Shown here: positions 35,703-46,200 of the stretch, piece by piece
Numbering within the stretch: the first letter of the stretch is position 1
How the letters are laid out: each line of letters opens with the position of its first letter
NCBI RefSeq assembly: GCF_013348805.1
Contig: NZ_CP054690.1
Coordinates: 1,984,001 to 2,048,000, forward strand
Origin: Rhodococcus sp. W8901
GTDB taxonomy: Bacteria; Actinomycetota; Actinomycetes; Mycobacteriales; Mycobacteriaceae
Length of the DNA: 64,000 nucleotides
Direction of reading: 5' to 3'
Program-made: the position numbers and the translations under genes
The notes under the pieces: model-generated
The model's input: the letters and a program-made list of their open reading frames with translations, nothing else
What the model was told of the DNA's origin: nothing
Databases searched by the model: none

Positions 35703-37615
35703 ATACCGTCACGGTGGGAGACCTCACCCTCACCCCAAGGCAGCTCAAGGTAGTCGAGCAGCCCTGGGATGGGCGGACCCTCGTGACCGCCGGGGCGGGC
35801 GCCGGAAAGACCACCACCCTGACCTATCGGCTCGAACACCTGACGAGGGTCGAAGAGCTGGAGGCCGCGGAGATCCTGGTGCTCAGCTTCTCGCGGGCGG
35901 CGGTTCGGGAACTGCGTGATCGAGTCGACCGCCTGGCCGTCACTGCGCGTCGGGTACGCGCGCAGACGTTCGACGGATGGGCCCTGGCCCTCCTCCGTCA
36001 GATGGACCCGCACCGGGACGACCTCGCCGGGATCAGCTTCGACGACCGGATCCAGATGGCGATCGCGGCGATCGACGCGGGTGTGGTCGAGTCGTTCGAG
36101 CACGGACCTCCGGCACACGTCGTGATCGACGAGGTGCAAGACCTCGTCGGGGTTCGCCGCGAGATGGTCGAGGCCCTGCTGGACTGCTTCTCCGACAGCT
36201 GCGGCTTCACAGTGGTCGGAGATGCGGCACAGTCGATCTACGGGTTTCAGGTATCGGACATGGAGGAGCGGGCCGGGGAGACGAACCGGTTCTTCGACTG
36301 GGTTCGCGCCTCCTACGCTGGCGACCTTGTCGAGGTCACCCTGGATGACAACTTCCGAGCCCGGACACCCGAGGCACAGGTGGCCTTGCCATTCGGTGTA
36401 CGGCTGCAGAGCCTGCCGACGGATCCGGCCGCGGCGAACGCCGGGGCGTCGAGAATCCACGCCGAACTCTGTTCGGTACTGGATACAGCACCGGATTTCG
36501 GCGACTTGAGCGAGCAGTTCGTCCAGGATTCGTTGCGGTTCCACGGAGGTACGACCGCGATACTGTGTCGGGACAACGGTCAGGTTCTGTGGCTGTCGGA
36601 AAAGCTGAACAGTTACGGTGTGCCGCACCGTATCCAACGGTCGCCACGGTCCCGTCCCGTGCCGGTCTGGGTGGCGGACCTGCTGCAGGCGTCCGGCGGC
36701 GCCACAATGACCGAGGAACGATTCGTCGAGATCGTGTCACAATTGCCAGATGTGACCGACGACCTGAGCCGGGTGTGGCGGGCGCTCAGGAGAGTCGCAC
36801 AGAGCCCTCGTAACCAACTCGACGTCGAAGCGCTCCGGCGGGCCATTGCGGAGGGACGGTTGCCGGATGAGCTGACCGCCAATCCTATTCACCCCCTAGT
36901 GCTGTCGACAGTGCACCGGGCGAAGGGTCTCGAGTTCGATCGAGTTCTGGTCGTCGAGCCTGAACCCATCGCGACCGAGGGAACACGGGAGACGGACCCG
37001 CCCGCGGAAGCACGACTGCTGTACGTTGCGATGACCCGGCCGCGAGATGACCTGTACCGGATGAAGATCCCGAAGCTATGGACCATGCGCAAGGCCGCCC
37101 ACAACGCGTACCCCGTTGATCGCTGGTTCCTGGGTGGTCGGCAACGGTGGGCTCGGAACGGTATCGAGGCGACCGAGTTTGACGTGTGCGGCGAGGCTCC
37201 CGCGGGTGTACGTGAACCGGTCGCTGATCCTGTGGAGACTCAGCGGTACCTCCGTGAATGTGTTCGTTTGAACGACGAGGTGGAACTACGGCGCTTGCAC
37301 GACCTGCCGGCGTCCCCCACCGAGACGCCTCCCTATGGACTGTTCCATGACGGCAGGCCGATCGGTGAGGCGTCCGGACGGTTCCGGGGTGACCTGTGGC
37401 GGCTACTCAAGATCAACCGTGGTTTCGAGGTCCGACGGTGGCCGGAGCGGATCACAGGTCTGCGCATCGATGTGTTGGAGACGGTTGCCGGCTCGGCAGC
37501 GGCCTCCGAACGTAGTGGACTTGGCGACCGAGGAGTCTGGATCGCACCGAGATTGTGTGGGCTCGGGAAATTCGTATGGAGTGACACGACTGAGGAAGGC
37601 GGTGCCGGCGAGTGA
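35699..37615 (+). CDS. UvrD/Rep-type SF1 helicase
   Basis: From the ATG that overlaps the upstream stop, the protein has 638 residues. SF1A motifs are clear: Walker A TAGAGAGKTTTL near residue 32, IDEVQD near 143, VGDAAQSIYGF near 175, VHRAKGLEFDRVLV near 405 and LLYVAMTRPRDDL near 440. A C-terminal extension of about 180 residues has no recognised domain and no RecB-type nuclease motif was found. It should be a 3'-5' DNA helicase. Overlap with both neighbours (ATGA, GTGA) places it in the defence operon. Confidence 0.85.
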   Translation: MNTVTVGDLTLTPRQLKVVEQPWDGRTLVTAGAGAGKTTTLTYRLEHLTRVEELEAAEILVLSFSRAAVRELRDRVDRLAVTARRVRAQTFDGWALALLRQMDPHRDDLAGISFDDRIQMAIAAIDAGVVESFEHGPPAHVVIDEVQDLVGVRREMVEALLDCFSDSCGFTVVGDAAQSIYGFQVSDMEERAGETNRFFDWVRASYAGDLVEVTLDDNFRARTPEAQVALPFGVRLQSLPTDPAAANAGASRIHAELCSVLDTAPDFGDLSEQFVQDSLRFHGGTTAILCRDNGQVLWLSEKLNSYGVPHRIQRSPRSRPVPVWVADLLQASGGATMTEERFVEIVSQLPDVTDDLSRVWRALRRVAQSPRNQLDVEALRRAIAEGRLPDELTANPIHPLVLSTVHRAKGLEFDRVLVVEPEPIATEGTRETDPPAEARLLYVAMTRPRDDLYRMKIPKLWTMRKAAHNAYPVDRWFLGGRQRWARNGIEATEFDVCGEAPAGVREPVADPVETQRYLRECVRLNDEVELRRLHDLPASPTETPPYGLFHDGRPIGEASGRFRGDLWRLLKINRGFEVRRWPERITGLRIDVLETVAGSAAASERSGLGDRGVWIAPRLCGLGKFVWSDTTEEGGAGE

Positions 37616-40600
37616 GCAAGCCCGACCATAGCGCGCACTACGCGCTGAGATCAGAGATCCGCAGTGCGCTGCGATCGGACCTTCTGGGGCCACAGGACGG
37701 GCCTTACGAAGTGCTCGCGAACGACGCGCCCATCACGGCGTACCTGGTGGGCGTGCTCTTCCCGCACGTCGGGGAGGCGCCGCCCACCGTCGACGAAGCA
37801 GAGGACGGCGGTGACGACGGACCGGATGTCGTTCGCGGTGACGATGGTGAGCAGGGTCAGAGCGATCTGGGCGTGGCGCTGACGAACCTGCGTAAGCCCT
37901 CGTCGATGGGACTCACATTCGGAGTGGCGTTGGAGATCGCGAGCACGGTCCACGTCACAGTGCAGGCTGCCCGGTACACGCCCGAGGACGAGGACGGACT
38001 GCCCGTCGAGCCGACTCGAAGCGAAGCAAGAAGCACCGGTCAGCAGAGGGAACGTTGGCGGAGGGTGCCGTTGGAGTGCGACTCAGTTCCGATCGAGCTC
38101 ACGGTTTCGGGGATGCAGGCGCCCGTTGTGCTGTCTCCCGGACTGGAGTTACGCACGCTGGTCCGCACGCCTGACAGCGACGGTATTGTCACGGTCACCG
38201 TCACCATCGTGAACACCTTCCGCACTGGTGAGTTCGACCTCCAGGACGCGTCCTGCTTCTTCCAACCGGAGATCCTCGTCTCGGGGCCAGACGGGACCAG
38301 CCCCTTCGTCGAGCGTGTTGCCGGCGCTAATGCAGTCGACGACGAACAGGCTCTGAGCCGACTACTCCATCGACACGCGCCGTCGTTCGCGGTCGGGCAC
38401 GGATGCTCGGTGGCGTGGGACTGGCAGCCTCCCGCTGTCCGGACACCGTTGTCCGACCGTGCGGCCGTGTCCTGTATTCGCACCGACTTCATGCCCACCC
38501 ACGAGGTCCTGCTGACCGATTCGAACCCCGAGATCGAAGACAGGGCACTCGGAATGTCGGGACTCGGCAGCGGCAACCGTGACGAGGTGGTCGCCGCACT
38601 CACGCAGCTGCTCGACGGCTACGACGCGTGGATCGCCGAGCGCAAGGCGGATGCCGCAGAACTCGTGGGCGGCGACTATGAGACGGTGGCGAGGGAGCAG
38701 ATCCGGCTCTGTCGCGAATCGCTAGCTCGCATGCGCCGCGGCGTGGCGCTGCTCGCCGACACTGATCGACCCGAGATCTTCGAGGCGTTCCAGCTGGCAA
38801 ACGAGGCCATGGCCCGGCAGCGCGGGCGGAGTGCGTGGATCAAGGACGGGCGCACCGGAGATGTCGACACGACGAGCGGACGCTGGCGCCCGTTCCAGAT
38901 CGCGTTCGTGCTGCTGTGCCTCGAGGGAATCGTCGACCCCGAACACGAGGACCGCCAGGTCGCGGACCTGCTGTGGTTCCCCACCGGCGGTGGCAAGACC
39001 GAGGCTTACCTGGGGTTGATCGCGTTCACGGTGTTTCTCCGGCGACTCCGGGGAGGCGAAGAGGGCGCCGGTGTCACGGTGCTGATGCGCTACACGCTCC
39101 GACTGCTGACACTGCAGCAGTTCGAGCGTGCAACGGTGCTGATCTGTGCGATGGAGCGACTCCGTGAGGAACGGAACGATCTGGGTAGTGAACGCATTTC
39201 GATCGGCATGTGGGTAGGCAAGTCTGCGACGCCCAACGCCCTTTCCAACGCCGAGGTCAAGCTCGACGAACTGCGGAACGACCCGAACAAGTTGCTGCAG
39301 CGAGAGAATCCCGTTCAGCTGAAGAGCTGCCCGTGGTGCGGTGACCGGTTGGACGCAACGAACTACGCCGTGCGCATGGACCTGTGTCGCATGCTCGTGC
39401 ACTGCCCGAACACGGACTGCGACTTCCACTCCGGCGACGGTATCCCGGCGCACCTCGTTGATGATGCGGTTTACGACGCCCATCCAACGCTCGTCATCGC
39501 GACCGTCGATAAGTTTGCCTCGATGCCTTGGCGCCCGGCGACCGGAGCGCTGTTCAATCGTGACCTGGCTGGCGTCTCCCCGCCGGAGTTGGTCGTCCAG
39601 GACGAGCTGCACCTCATCTCGGGTCCGCTCGGCACCCTCACCGGCCTGTACGAGACCGCGATCGACGTTCTCGCCAAGCAGCCCAAGGTGATTGCGTCCA
39701 CTGCGACGATCCGCCGTGCGTCCGACCAGGTCGGCGCCCTCTTCGACCGCAAGGTCGCCCAATTCCCTCCGGCGGGCCTCGACTCGCGCGACTCGTGGTT
39801 CGCGGTCGAGACGCCACGGGAGGAGAAGGCATCGCGGCGGTATGTCGGACTGTTCACCCCCAGCGGGAGTCAGGCGACGCTGCTCGTTCGTACCTACGCG
39901 GCGCTGCTCAACGCCGCCCAGGTCGCCAGCACTGAGGCGGATCCTGCAGTGTTGGACGCGTACTGGACGTTGGTCGGCTACTTCAATAGCCTCAGGCTGC
40001 TGTCCGCGGCTGAGTTGCAGGTCCTCGACGACGTGCAGGGTCGACTCGAGTTGCTCGGGAAGTCCAATGTGAGCGGCGTCCGCTCTGCGACCGCGCTGAT
40101 CGAACTCAGCAGTCGCGCCGGCTCCAGCGAGATCCCGAGCCGCCTCAAGCAGCTCGATGTCAAGCTGCCGGACCGGGACGTCCTCGACGTACTCCTGGCG
40201 ACGAACATGATCTCGGTAGGTGTCGACATCGATCGTCTGGGACTGATGGCGGTCATGGGGCAGCCACAAACGACGGCCGAGTACATCCAGGCAACCAGTC
40301 GCGTCGGCCGCCGCCACCCGGGGCTCGTAGCCGTCATGTTCAACTCGGCGCGCTCCCGGGATCGCTCGCATTACGAGAAGTTCCCCAGCTTCCACTCCGC
40401 CCTATACCGAGAAGTCGAGTCGACAAGCGTCACTCCCTTCTCTGCGCGGGCACGCGACCGCGGCCTGCACGCGGTGATCGTGGCATTGACCCGACTGATG
40501 ATTCCCGACGCTTCGGACAACGATGCTGCGGGACGGATCGTCGACTTCGTCGAAAGGATCGAGTCCGAGGTTGTGCCAATCATCCTTGAACGGGTGCGAC

Positions 40601-40854
40601 AGATCGACAAGCGAGAGGTGGAAGCGACTGGGGAACACTGTGCGGAGTTCCTCGAGTGGTGGCTCAATGAGGCGCGCGACCACGAGGATCTCTGCTACGA
40701 GACGAAACGTGGATCCAATAGAAAGGCGTTGATGGCCACGTTCGACGACGAGTCCGACGAGGCGACCGGCTGGGGAACCTTATGGAGTCTGCGCGACGTC
40801 GACGCGGAGTCGACCCTGTTCTTGGAACACAACCGGTCAGGAGCCATGCGATGA
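37612..40854 (+). CDS. drmA: DrmA-like SF2 helicase (DISARM-related)
   Basis: This 1080-residue helicase starts at a GTG overlapping the previous stop. Walker A reads WFPTGGGKTEAYLG near residue 460, the DExH box VVQDELHLISGPLG near 662, motif III STATIRRA near 700, and the C-terminal lobe has LLATNMISVGVDIDRL and QATSRVGRRHPG near 895. A zinc-type insertion (CPWC, then CPNTDC) lies near 572-600. This combination is characteristic of the DISARM helicase DrmA. In DISARM, DrmA and DrmB load onto incoming phage DNA. It overlaps the drmB-like gene by four bases. The alternative is another DUF1998-associated helicase, but the DrmB-like partner supports the call. Confidence 0.8.
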   Translation: MSKPDHSAHYALRSEIRSALRSDLLGPQDGPYEVLANDAPITAYLVGVLFPHVGEAPPTVDEAEDGGDDGPDVVRGDDGEQGQSDLGVALTNLRKPSSMGLTFGVALEIASTVHVTVQAARYTPEDEDGLPVEPTRSEARSTGQQRERWRRVPLECDSVPIELTVSGMQAPVVLSPGLELRTLVRTPDSDGIVTVTVTIVNTFRTGEFDLQDASCFFQPEILVSGPDGTSPFVERVAGANAVDDEQALSRLLHRHAPSFAVGHGCSVAWDWQPPAVRTPLSDRAAVSCIRTDFMPTHEVLLTDSNPEIEDRALGMSGLGSGNRDEVVAALTQLLDGYDAWIAERKADAAELVGGDYETVAREQIRLCRESLARMRRGVALLADTDRPEIFEAFQLANEAMARQRGRSAWIKDGRTGDVDTTSGRWRPFQIAFVLLCLEGIVDPEHEDRQVADLLWFPTGGGKTEAYLGLIAFTVFLRRLRGGEEGAGVTVLMRYTLRLLTLQQFERATVLICAMERLREERNDLGSERISIGMWVGKSATPNALSNAEVKLDELRNDPNKLLQRENPVQLKSCPWCGDRLDATNYAVRMDLCRMLVHCPNTDCDFHSGDGIPAHLVDDAVYDAHPTLVIATVDKFASMPWRPATGALFNRDLAGVSPPELVVQDELHLISGPLGTLTGLYETAIDVLAKQPKVIASTATIRRASDQVGALFDRKVAQFPPAGLDSRDSWFAVETPREEKASRRYVGLFTPSGSQATLLVRTYAALLNAAQVASTEADPAVLDAYWTLVGYFNSLRLLSAAELQVLDDVQGRLELLGKSNVSGVRSATALIELSSRAGSSEIPSRLKQLDVKLPDRDVLDVLLATNMISVGVDIDRLGLMAVMGQPQTTAEYIQATSRVGRRHPGLVAVMFNSARSRDRSHYEKFPSFHSALYREVESTSVTPFSARARDRGLHAVIVALTRLMIPDASDNDAAGRIVDFVERIESEVVPIILERVRQIDKREVEATGEHCAEFLEWWLNEARDHEDLCYETKRGSNRKALMATFDDESDEATGWGTLWSLRDVDAESTLFLEHNRSGAMR

Positions 40855-42701
40855 CACCACCCAACAATCCGCGTCGACGTCGTGGTGCTGGCACGCCCGC
40901 ACAACCGGTCGCGCGCAAGCCCGGTGCGGTGCGGCGATCCCAACTCGTCACCACCTACGGGGTCGGCTCCATGATTGCGATTGACAACGAGTCGTTCATT
41001 GTTGCGGGCCTTGACTCCTGGGACGTGAGCGAGGCCCCGGTGGTGTACGAGCGCAGGCTTGCACAGATCCTGGGGGTCAAGTCGTTTCGGCTTCCCCCGG
41101 CCCCCGACCCGGACCTCGCGACGGGTGGGGTGGTGGTGCACCGCTTCCCCGAATTCTATTCGTGCCCGGAATGCAAGGCACTGCAGCCCTTCTTCAAATT
41201 CAATTCGGAGAAGGGAAAGGCACAGTGCGACGAGTGCTGCGAGGCCCTCGTCCCGTCCCGTTTCGTCATTGCCTGTAACCATGGGCACATCGAGGACTTC
41301 CCATTCTGGAAGTGGGTTCACCGCGGCGCTGACAGGGAAGGTGGGAAGTGCGGCGGGAGCTTGTCGCTTCACACGGACGGCAGCACGGCGTCGCTGCGGT
41401 CGGTGGTCGTGCGGTGTGACTGTGGGGTTCCCGAGGCGTCGATGGAGGGTGCATTCCGCTCGAAAGCGCTTAAGGATCTTGGTATCGGGTGTAGTGGCCG
41501 GCGCCCCTGGCTCAAAGGTGTGGCACCCGAGTCCTGCGACCAGCCGCCCCGCGCCATGCAGCGAGGCTCTTCGTCTGCGTGGCACCCGCTCATGAACAGT
41601 GCCCTGTCGATTCCGCCATGGGGGGAAGGGTTGTACGCGCTCGTCGAACAGCACAAGTTGGGCGGCAAGCCCGAGGGCTACGTCCGCATGTATTTCGAGG
41701 ACCGCGCTGGGCTGTTGGCGAAGCTGAACGCGTCCGTCGAGGACGTAATCAATGTCGTGAAGGCATTCGAGGAATCCGACTCGGCACCGGAGGACGGTGA
41801 AGTACCGGTCGTCAAGGCTGGTTCCAAGCTCCGCCGGGACGAGTACGAGGCGTTGGTCCGGGGACGCCCCGAGGTACACGTCGCCGAGTGGCAGCCGTTC
41901 GTGTGCGAAACCCCGGACGGTGATCTGACACCGATCCTGCAGCTGGGGCTACGGGACAGCATGCTCGTCAAGCGGCTTCGCGAGGTGCGGGTGCTGTCGT
42001 CGTTCGTTCGGGGCGAGGCACCGACTGAGGCCGACGCTGAGCAGCGGCAGGCCCAGATCAGCTCCAAGGATGATCCTGAGTGGTTGCCGGCGATGGAGGT
42101 CAGCGGTGAAGGGGTGTTCCTCCGGCTCGACGCTGACCGGCTCGCGGAGTGGGAGTCCGATAAGTACGTGATCGACCGCAGTGAAGACATTCGGGCGAAT
42201 CACAATGCGCTGCTTCGTGAACGTGGTGCCGCACAAGAGGCCAAGGACGGCAAGACTGTGGAGTCCCACGTGACCCCCCGACTGCTCCTGCTGCACACTC
42301 TCGCCCACGCGCTGATCAACGAATGGAGTCTCGACGCCGGGTATCCCGCATCGGCGCTGCGGGAGCGGCTCTATGCCGACGGTGATATGGCGGGCGTGCT
42401 GATCTACACGGCCACCAGCGACTCCGCCGGTAGCCTCGGGGGAATCGTGGCGCAGGGCGAGCCCGATAAGCTCGCGCGCACCCTGCGGGCCGCGTTGGCG
42501 CGAGCCGAATGGTGCTCCAACGACCCGCTGTGCATGGAGGCGGAGGCCAGCGGTGCAGGCAGCGTGAACAAGGCGGCGTGTCACGCATGCGTGCTGCTTC
42601 CGGAAACGAGCTGCGAACACCTCAATGGCTTCTTGGACCGGGCAATGTTGGTCGGAGATCAGACGGGGAAGGTCCCGGGCTACTTCACGTCAGCGCGGTA
42701 G
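40851..42701 (+). CDS. drmB: DrmB-like DUF1998 protein (DISARM-related)
   Basis: From ATG 40851 the protein has 616 residues. The N-terminus reads VRRSQLVTTYGVGSMIAI, typical for DrmB. A zinc-binding region has CPECK and CDECC near residues 105-130, followed by the signature CNHGHIEDFPFW near 142. The C-terminal DUF1998 domain contains LLLHTLAHALINEWSLDAGY, YTATSDSAGSLGG and the cysteine cluster ending ACHACVLLPETSC. In DISARM, DrmB is the partner of DrmA. It is coupled to the drmA-like gene. No phospholipase-D-like DrmC follows; the next gene is a small BRCT-like protein. Confidence 0.83.
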   Translation: MTPPNNPRRRRGAGTPAQPVARKPGAVRRSQLVTTYGVGSMIAIDNESFIVAGLDSWDVSEAPVVYERRLAQILGVKSFRLPPAPDPDLATGGVVVHRFPEFYSCPECKALQPFFKFNSEKGKAQCDECCEALVPSRFVIACNHGHIEDFPFWKWVHRGADREGGKCGGSLSLHTDGSTASLRSVVVRCDCGVPEASMEGAFRSKALKDLGIGCSGRRPWLKGVAPESCDQPPRAMQRGSSSAWHPLMNSALSIPPWGEGLYALVEQHKLGGKPEGYVRMYFEDRAGLLAKLNASVEDVINVVKAFEESDSAPEDGEVPVVKAGSKLRRDEYEALVRGRPEVHVAEWQPFVCETPDGDLTPILQLGLRDSMLVKRLREVRVLSSFVRGEAPTEADAEQRQAQISSKDDPEWLPAMEVSGEGVFLRLDADRLAEWESDKYVIDRSEDIRANHNALLRERGAAQEAKDGKTVESHVTPRLLLLHTLAHALINEWSLDAGYPASALRERLYADGDMAGVLIYTATSDSAGSLGGIVAQGEPDKLARTLRAALARAEWCSNDPLCMEAEASGAGSVNKAACHACVLLPETSCEHLNGFLDRAMLVGDQTGKVPGYFTSAR

Positions 42702-42727
42702 AGAGGGCGGCCGGTGTATCGCACGGC

Positions 42728-43099
42728 GTGACGAGAGGGGCGAGGAATCAGGGATGGGCTGTCCGGGAGTCAGCAGGATTGCAGGACTGGGGATCACGGC
42801 GACGGGGGTATGCGTCATTGTGCGGTGAGCACATCGCACGCGACCGGCTGCGGCCGCTCCTCGAGAGGAAGGGAGCCTCCTTTCATCCCGACTTCTGCTC
42901 GCGCACAGAAATTCTGGTTGTCGGCTACTACCGCGACGGCCAGCTTCGCGATGACCGTATCGGAGGGGTCGACGCGCTGGCGCAACTGGCCAAACTTCGA
43001 GCCCGACGTGGTCGGCATGTGCACTTGGTGTGGGCGGAGGATCTCGATGCGCTGCTGGCGGGCAGCCGAGTTCCCTGCAGGCAAGTGCCACGTTGGTGA
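42728..43099 (+). CDS. Small BRCT-like domain protein
   Basis: A GTG at 42728, 26 bases after the drmB-like stop, gives about 123 residues. The core reads RDRLRPLLERKGASF, then TEILVVGYYRDG, then VHLVWAEDLDALL, which follows the BRCT pattern (helix with a G-x pair, T-x-x-LVVG strand, late W and hydrophobic end helix). BRCT domains bind phosphoproteins or DNA ends, as in NAD-dependent ligase. The start is uncertain: an ATG at 42754 is out of frame and a shorter product is possible. It sits where drmC would be expected. The call is by eye and needs a profile search. Confidence 0.62.
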   Translation: MTRGARNQGWAVRESAGLQDWGSRRRGYASLCGEHIARDRLRPLLERKGASFHPDFCSRTEILVVGYYRDGQLRDDRIGGVDALAQLAKLRARRGRHVHLVWAEDLDALLAGSRVPCRQVPRW

Positions 43100-43230
43100 C
43101 GCTGATTGAGAGTTTCGAGGATCTCGGAGGCTCGCGTTTGTTCGAGACCGGCGCTCGCATGTCAGCCATCGGCTATAACCAGGAGCTGTCTCAGGTGGGA
43201 GCGGTTGCAGGAGAGGTTGGACATGGATGA
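43096..43230 (+). CDS. Possible 44-residue small protein between BRCT and GTPase genes
   Basis: A GTG overlapping the BRCT stop (GTGA at 43096-43099) opens a frame of 44 codons that ends at 43230, eight bases inside the next gene. The product begins VTLIESFEDLGGSRLFETG and has ordinary protein-like composition. Both overlaps follow the pattern used throughout this operon, which is the main support. It could instead be non-coding spacing. Confidence 0.4.
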   Translation: MTLIESFEDLGGSRLFETGARMSAIGYNQELSQVGAVAGEVGHG

Positions 43231-46200
43231 ATCAGCGGGCTCATTGACGAGTGCTGTCGCGAGTGCGATCGCTAGCGGTGAGCGCGTGCTCGATGATCTG
43301 GACGTTCGGATCGATGCGCTCGTCGACAGCTTCGACCAGGTGCTGGAACCGATCCTCGTGGCAGGGTCTGGCTTGGCAGATGCGGTTGCGCGTATCACTG
43401 GGGGATTCGGTGAAGAGCTGCGGGGACATCTTCATCGGCAACGCGAGACACTGTCGACCTTCAACATCGCATTCTTTGGCAGGACAGGGGCCGGGAAGAG
43501 CACCCTTCTCTCCGCGTTCGGTGAGTTGGACGGGTCGTACGTGTCGCCCGGTGACAGCGACTGGACAACCGACGTCTCCAAGGTCGACTGGCGAGGGTGC
43601 TCGTTGTGGGACACCCCAGGAATCAACGGGTGGGGCCGCACCCAGCCGCGGGCGGAGCTCGAGGCTACCGCCCGCCGCGCTGTCGAGGTGGCAGACGTCG
43701 TCCTGCTCTGCTTCGACACCCAGAGTCAGCAGCCTTCGGAGTTTGCCAAAGTCGCGGCATGGATCCGGGAGTTCGGGAAGCCCGCGGTCGCGGTCCTCAA
43801 CGTCCGCAACCTGCGTTGGCGCCATCCCGCCAAGGTCCCCGCCGACACGGTTCGGGAATCGCTGTCGAAGGCCGTGCGTGATCACGTAGGTAACGTCCGA
43901 ACCGAGCTGGCGATGATTGGACTTGGTGCGACTCCCATCGTCGCGGTGCAGAGCCGACGGGCACTGTTCGCGCGTGCGTCGACACCGTTCCAGGGCCCGG
44001 CTACGTCCAGCTTTGCTACCGACCGTGAGAAGTACGGGATCGATTATCTTCTCCGGTGGTCGAATTTTCCCGTTCTCGAGGACCTCATGGCCGCGTCCAT
44101 CGAGGAAGGGGGAGAAGAGCTTCGGCGAATGGCGCTGTACGAGGGTCTCCGGGGCATGTTCGAGGGCAAGGCAGCAGAACTCGCCACGTTGACAGACGTC
44201 GTGGCGCAGAGGAGTGAATACGTAGAGACCGAAGTTATCAAGCTGCTCGAGACCCTCGGCTACCCGGAAGGCGAATCTCGGGTCCGCTGGTTGGGCCGGA
44301 CCGGTTCCGACGCGCTCACCCAGTTGGAGGAGTCACGAGGCCGGCGGTTCACTGCGAGCGCAGACGGTCGACTCGACCGCCACCTTCGCGACCTGATCAA
44401 GGCGCACCTTGCACATCCGCGGCAAGCCGCGCTCGGCCGCGCCGACGCTCTCGTCGATACCGTCTTCGTCGAGGACAAGCACATCGACGACACGGCATTC
44501 GCCGACGCAGTGTACGTCGAGGCAGAAGTTCGCGATGCGGCCATCGAGGTGTGGAAGTCTGCAGCGGGTTTTCTCGAGCGCGAGCTACGATTGGCCACAG
44601 GTGAAGTCGTGCCGGCTGTGGCGCTATCGAAGGAAGCGACGTCGTTCGGCGGTGGCGCCGGGCGTGTCAAGAAGCAGATTGCGCGGGGAGTACAGGCTGC
44701 GGGGTTGGCTGCCGGAGCGGCTGCTGGTGTGGTGGTGCTCCCGGCCGTTGCCAATGCGTGGAACCCGGCCGGCTGGGTGGGCGGTGTTGCCGCCATCGGT
44801 CTGGGCGCGTTGGCGCAGGTGGGTCAGATGGCGGGCTCCCGTGCCGCATCCAGCGGGGAATCTGACCGAGTTCGCGCGCGGGCGGAGGCGATTCGTGCGG
44901 CGAGAACGGCAACGCATCAGACGTTCGACGAGATCGAGCGGAACCTCTTGGCACAGTGTCGTGAGTTGGCCTGGGAGGCGGGTGCACCGGTTCTCCGAGA
45001 CCGAGTAAAAGACGTCCTCGCGCTGCACAGGCAGCGGTGCGGGTTAGGTGGCCTTGCCGACCGACTCGCGGAAGAATCCCGCAAGCTTCCTCGGGTAACA
45101 GGCGCCGCGGAAGTACTCGTTCGTGCCCAGTCCGAAGTCCTCGCTCGCCGGTCGGATGAGCCAACGCCGGATGTCGATCCCGGCTCGTCGCGTGCACGTC
45201 AGGTGTGGCTCGGCGAGGACTGGATTGGTGAGTCCGCATACCATAGTCACGACCAGGCCCATGGCGAGTCCGACCTGGCACTGGCCGCTGCAGAGGATGC
45301 GGATCGCGGGGAACTGCGCAGCGCCGTTCTCCGGGCATGGAACCCGGACTCGCTGGATTCGGTCACGTCCATGGTCCACCGAATCGGGCAGTTCCTTGAC
45401 AACAACGCGCTGACAATTCAGTGCTCGCACCGCGATGTCTTGGTGGACGACTCGAAGCCGTCGATCGCCATTATGGGTGACTACAGCTCAGGCAAGTCGA
45501 GCCTGGTGAAGAGGCTGCTGATCGAGCTGAATGATGAAGTACCCGAGGACATCCTGATACGTGGGGATGCGGCAACCGGCGCAACAAGGGCTTACGACCT
45601 CGGAAGTGTTCGGGTAATCGACACCCCGGGGTTTCAGAGTTCAAACACCGAGCATGCCAGACGTGCACTCGATGTGGTTGCGGGTGCAGCGCTGGTGGTT
45701 GTCGTCTTGCACGTCAACCTCCTGATCGGGGATGTCTCCCTACTCGACTCGATCGTGAATGGATCGAGTGAGAATGCAGCGAAGGCTGAACGGACGATTT
45801 ACCTCATCAACCGTGCGGATGAACTCGGTGTGGCACCGGATGAGGCGTCGAGCGACTTCCTCCTGTTGAAGACTCGGAAGGAGGAGGAGTTGATAGCGGC
45901 GCTGGCATCCCGTGGCATCTTCGTCGCGCCCGAGCAGGTGCACACGCTGGCCGGAGACCCGTACGGCCACGTCGCGACCGAGACAGACGTCGTACGTAGC
46001 AGTTTCGATCATCACCGTGATTGGGACGGCGTGCGGCCACTGATCCAGATGTTCGAGTCGCTGTCGTCTGGTCAGGTGCGCGCGGGTGTCGCAGCGGGGC
46101 AGCTCGACAGGGCCTGGGGGGAGCTGCTCCAGGCCAAGGCGACTGCCTCAGAGGTGGTGAACGACGCATTAGCGCATGCGGTGGAGCATGCGAACGTGCT

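Noticed and set aside
42728-43099. Assignment of this gene as drmC
   Set aside because: Its position fits drmC, but it is half the expected size and has no HxKx4D phospholipase motif; the pattern is BRCT-like.
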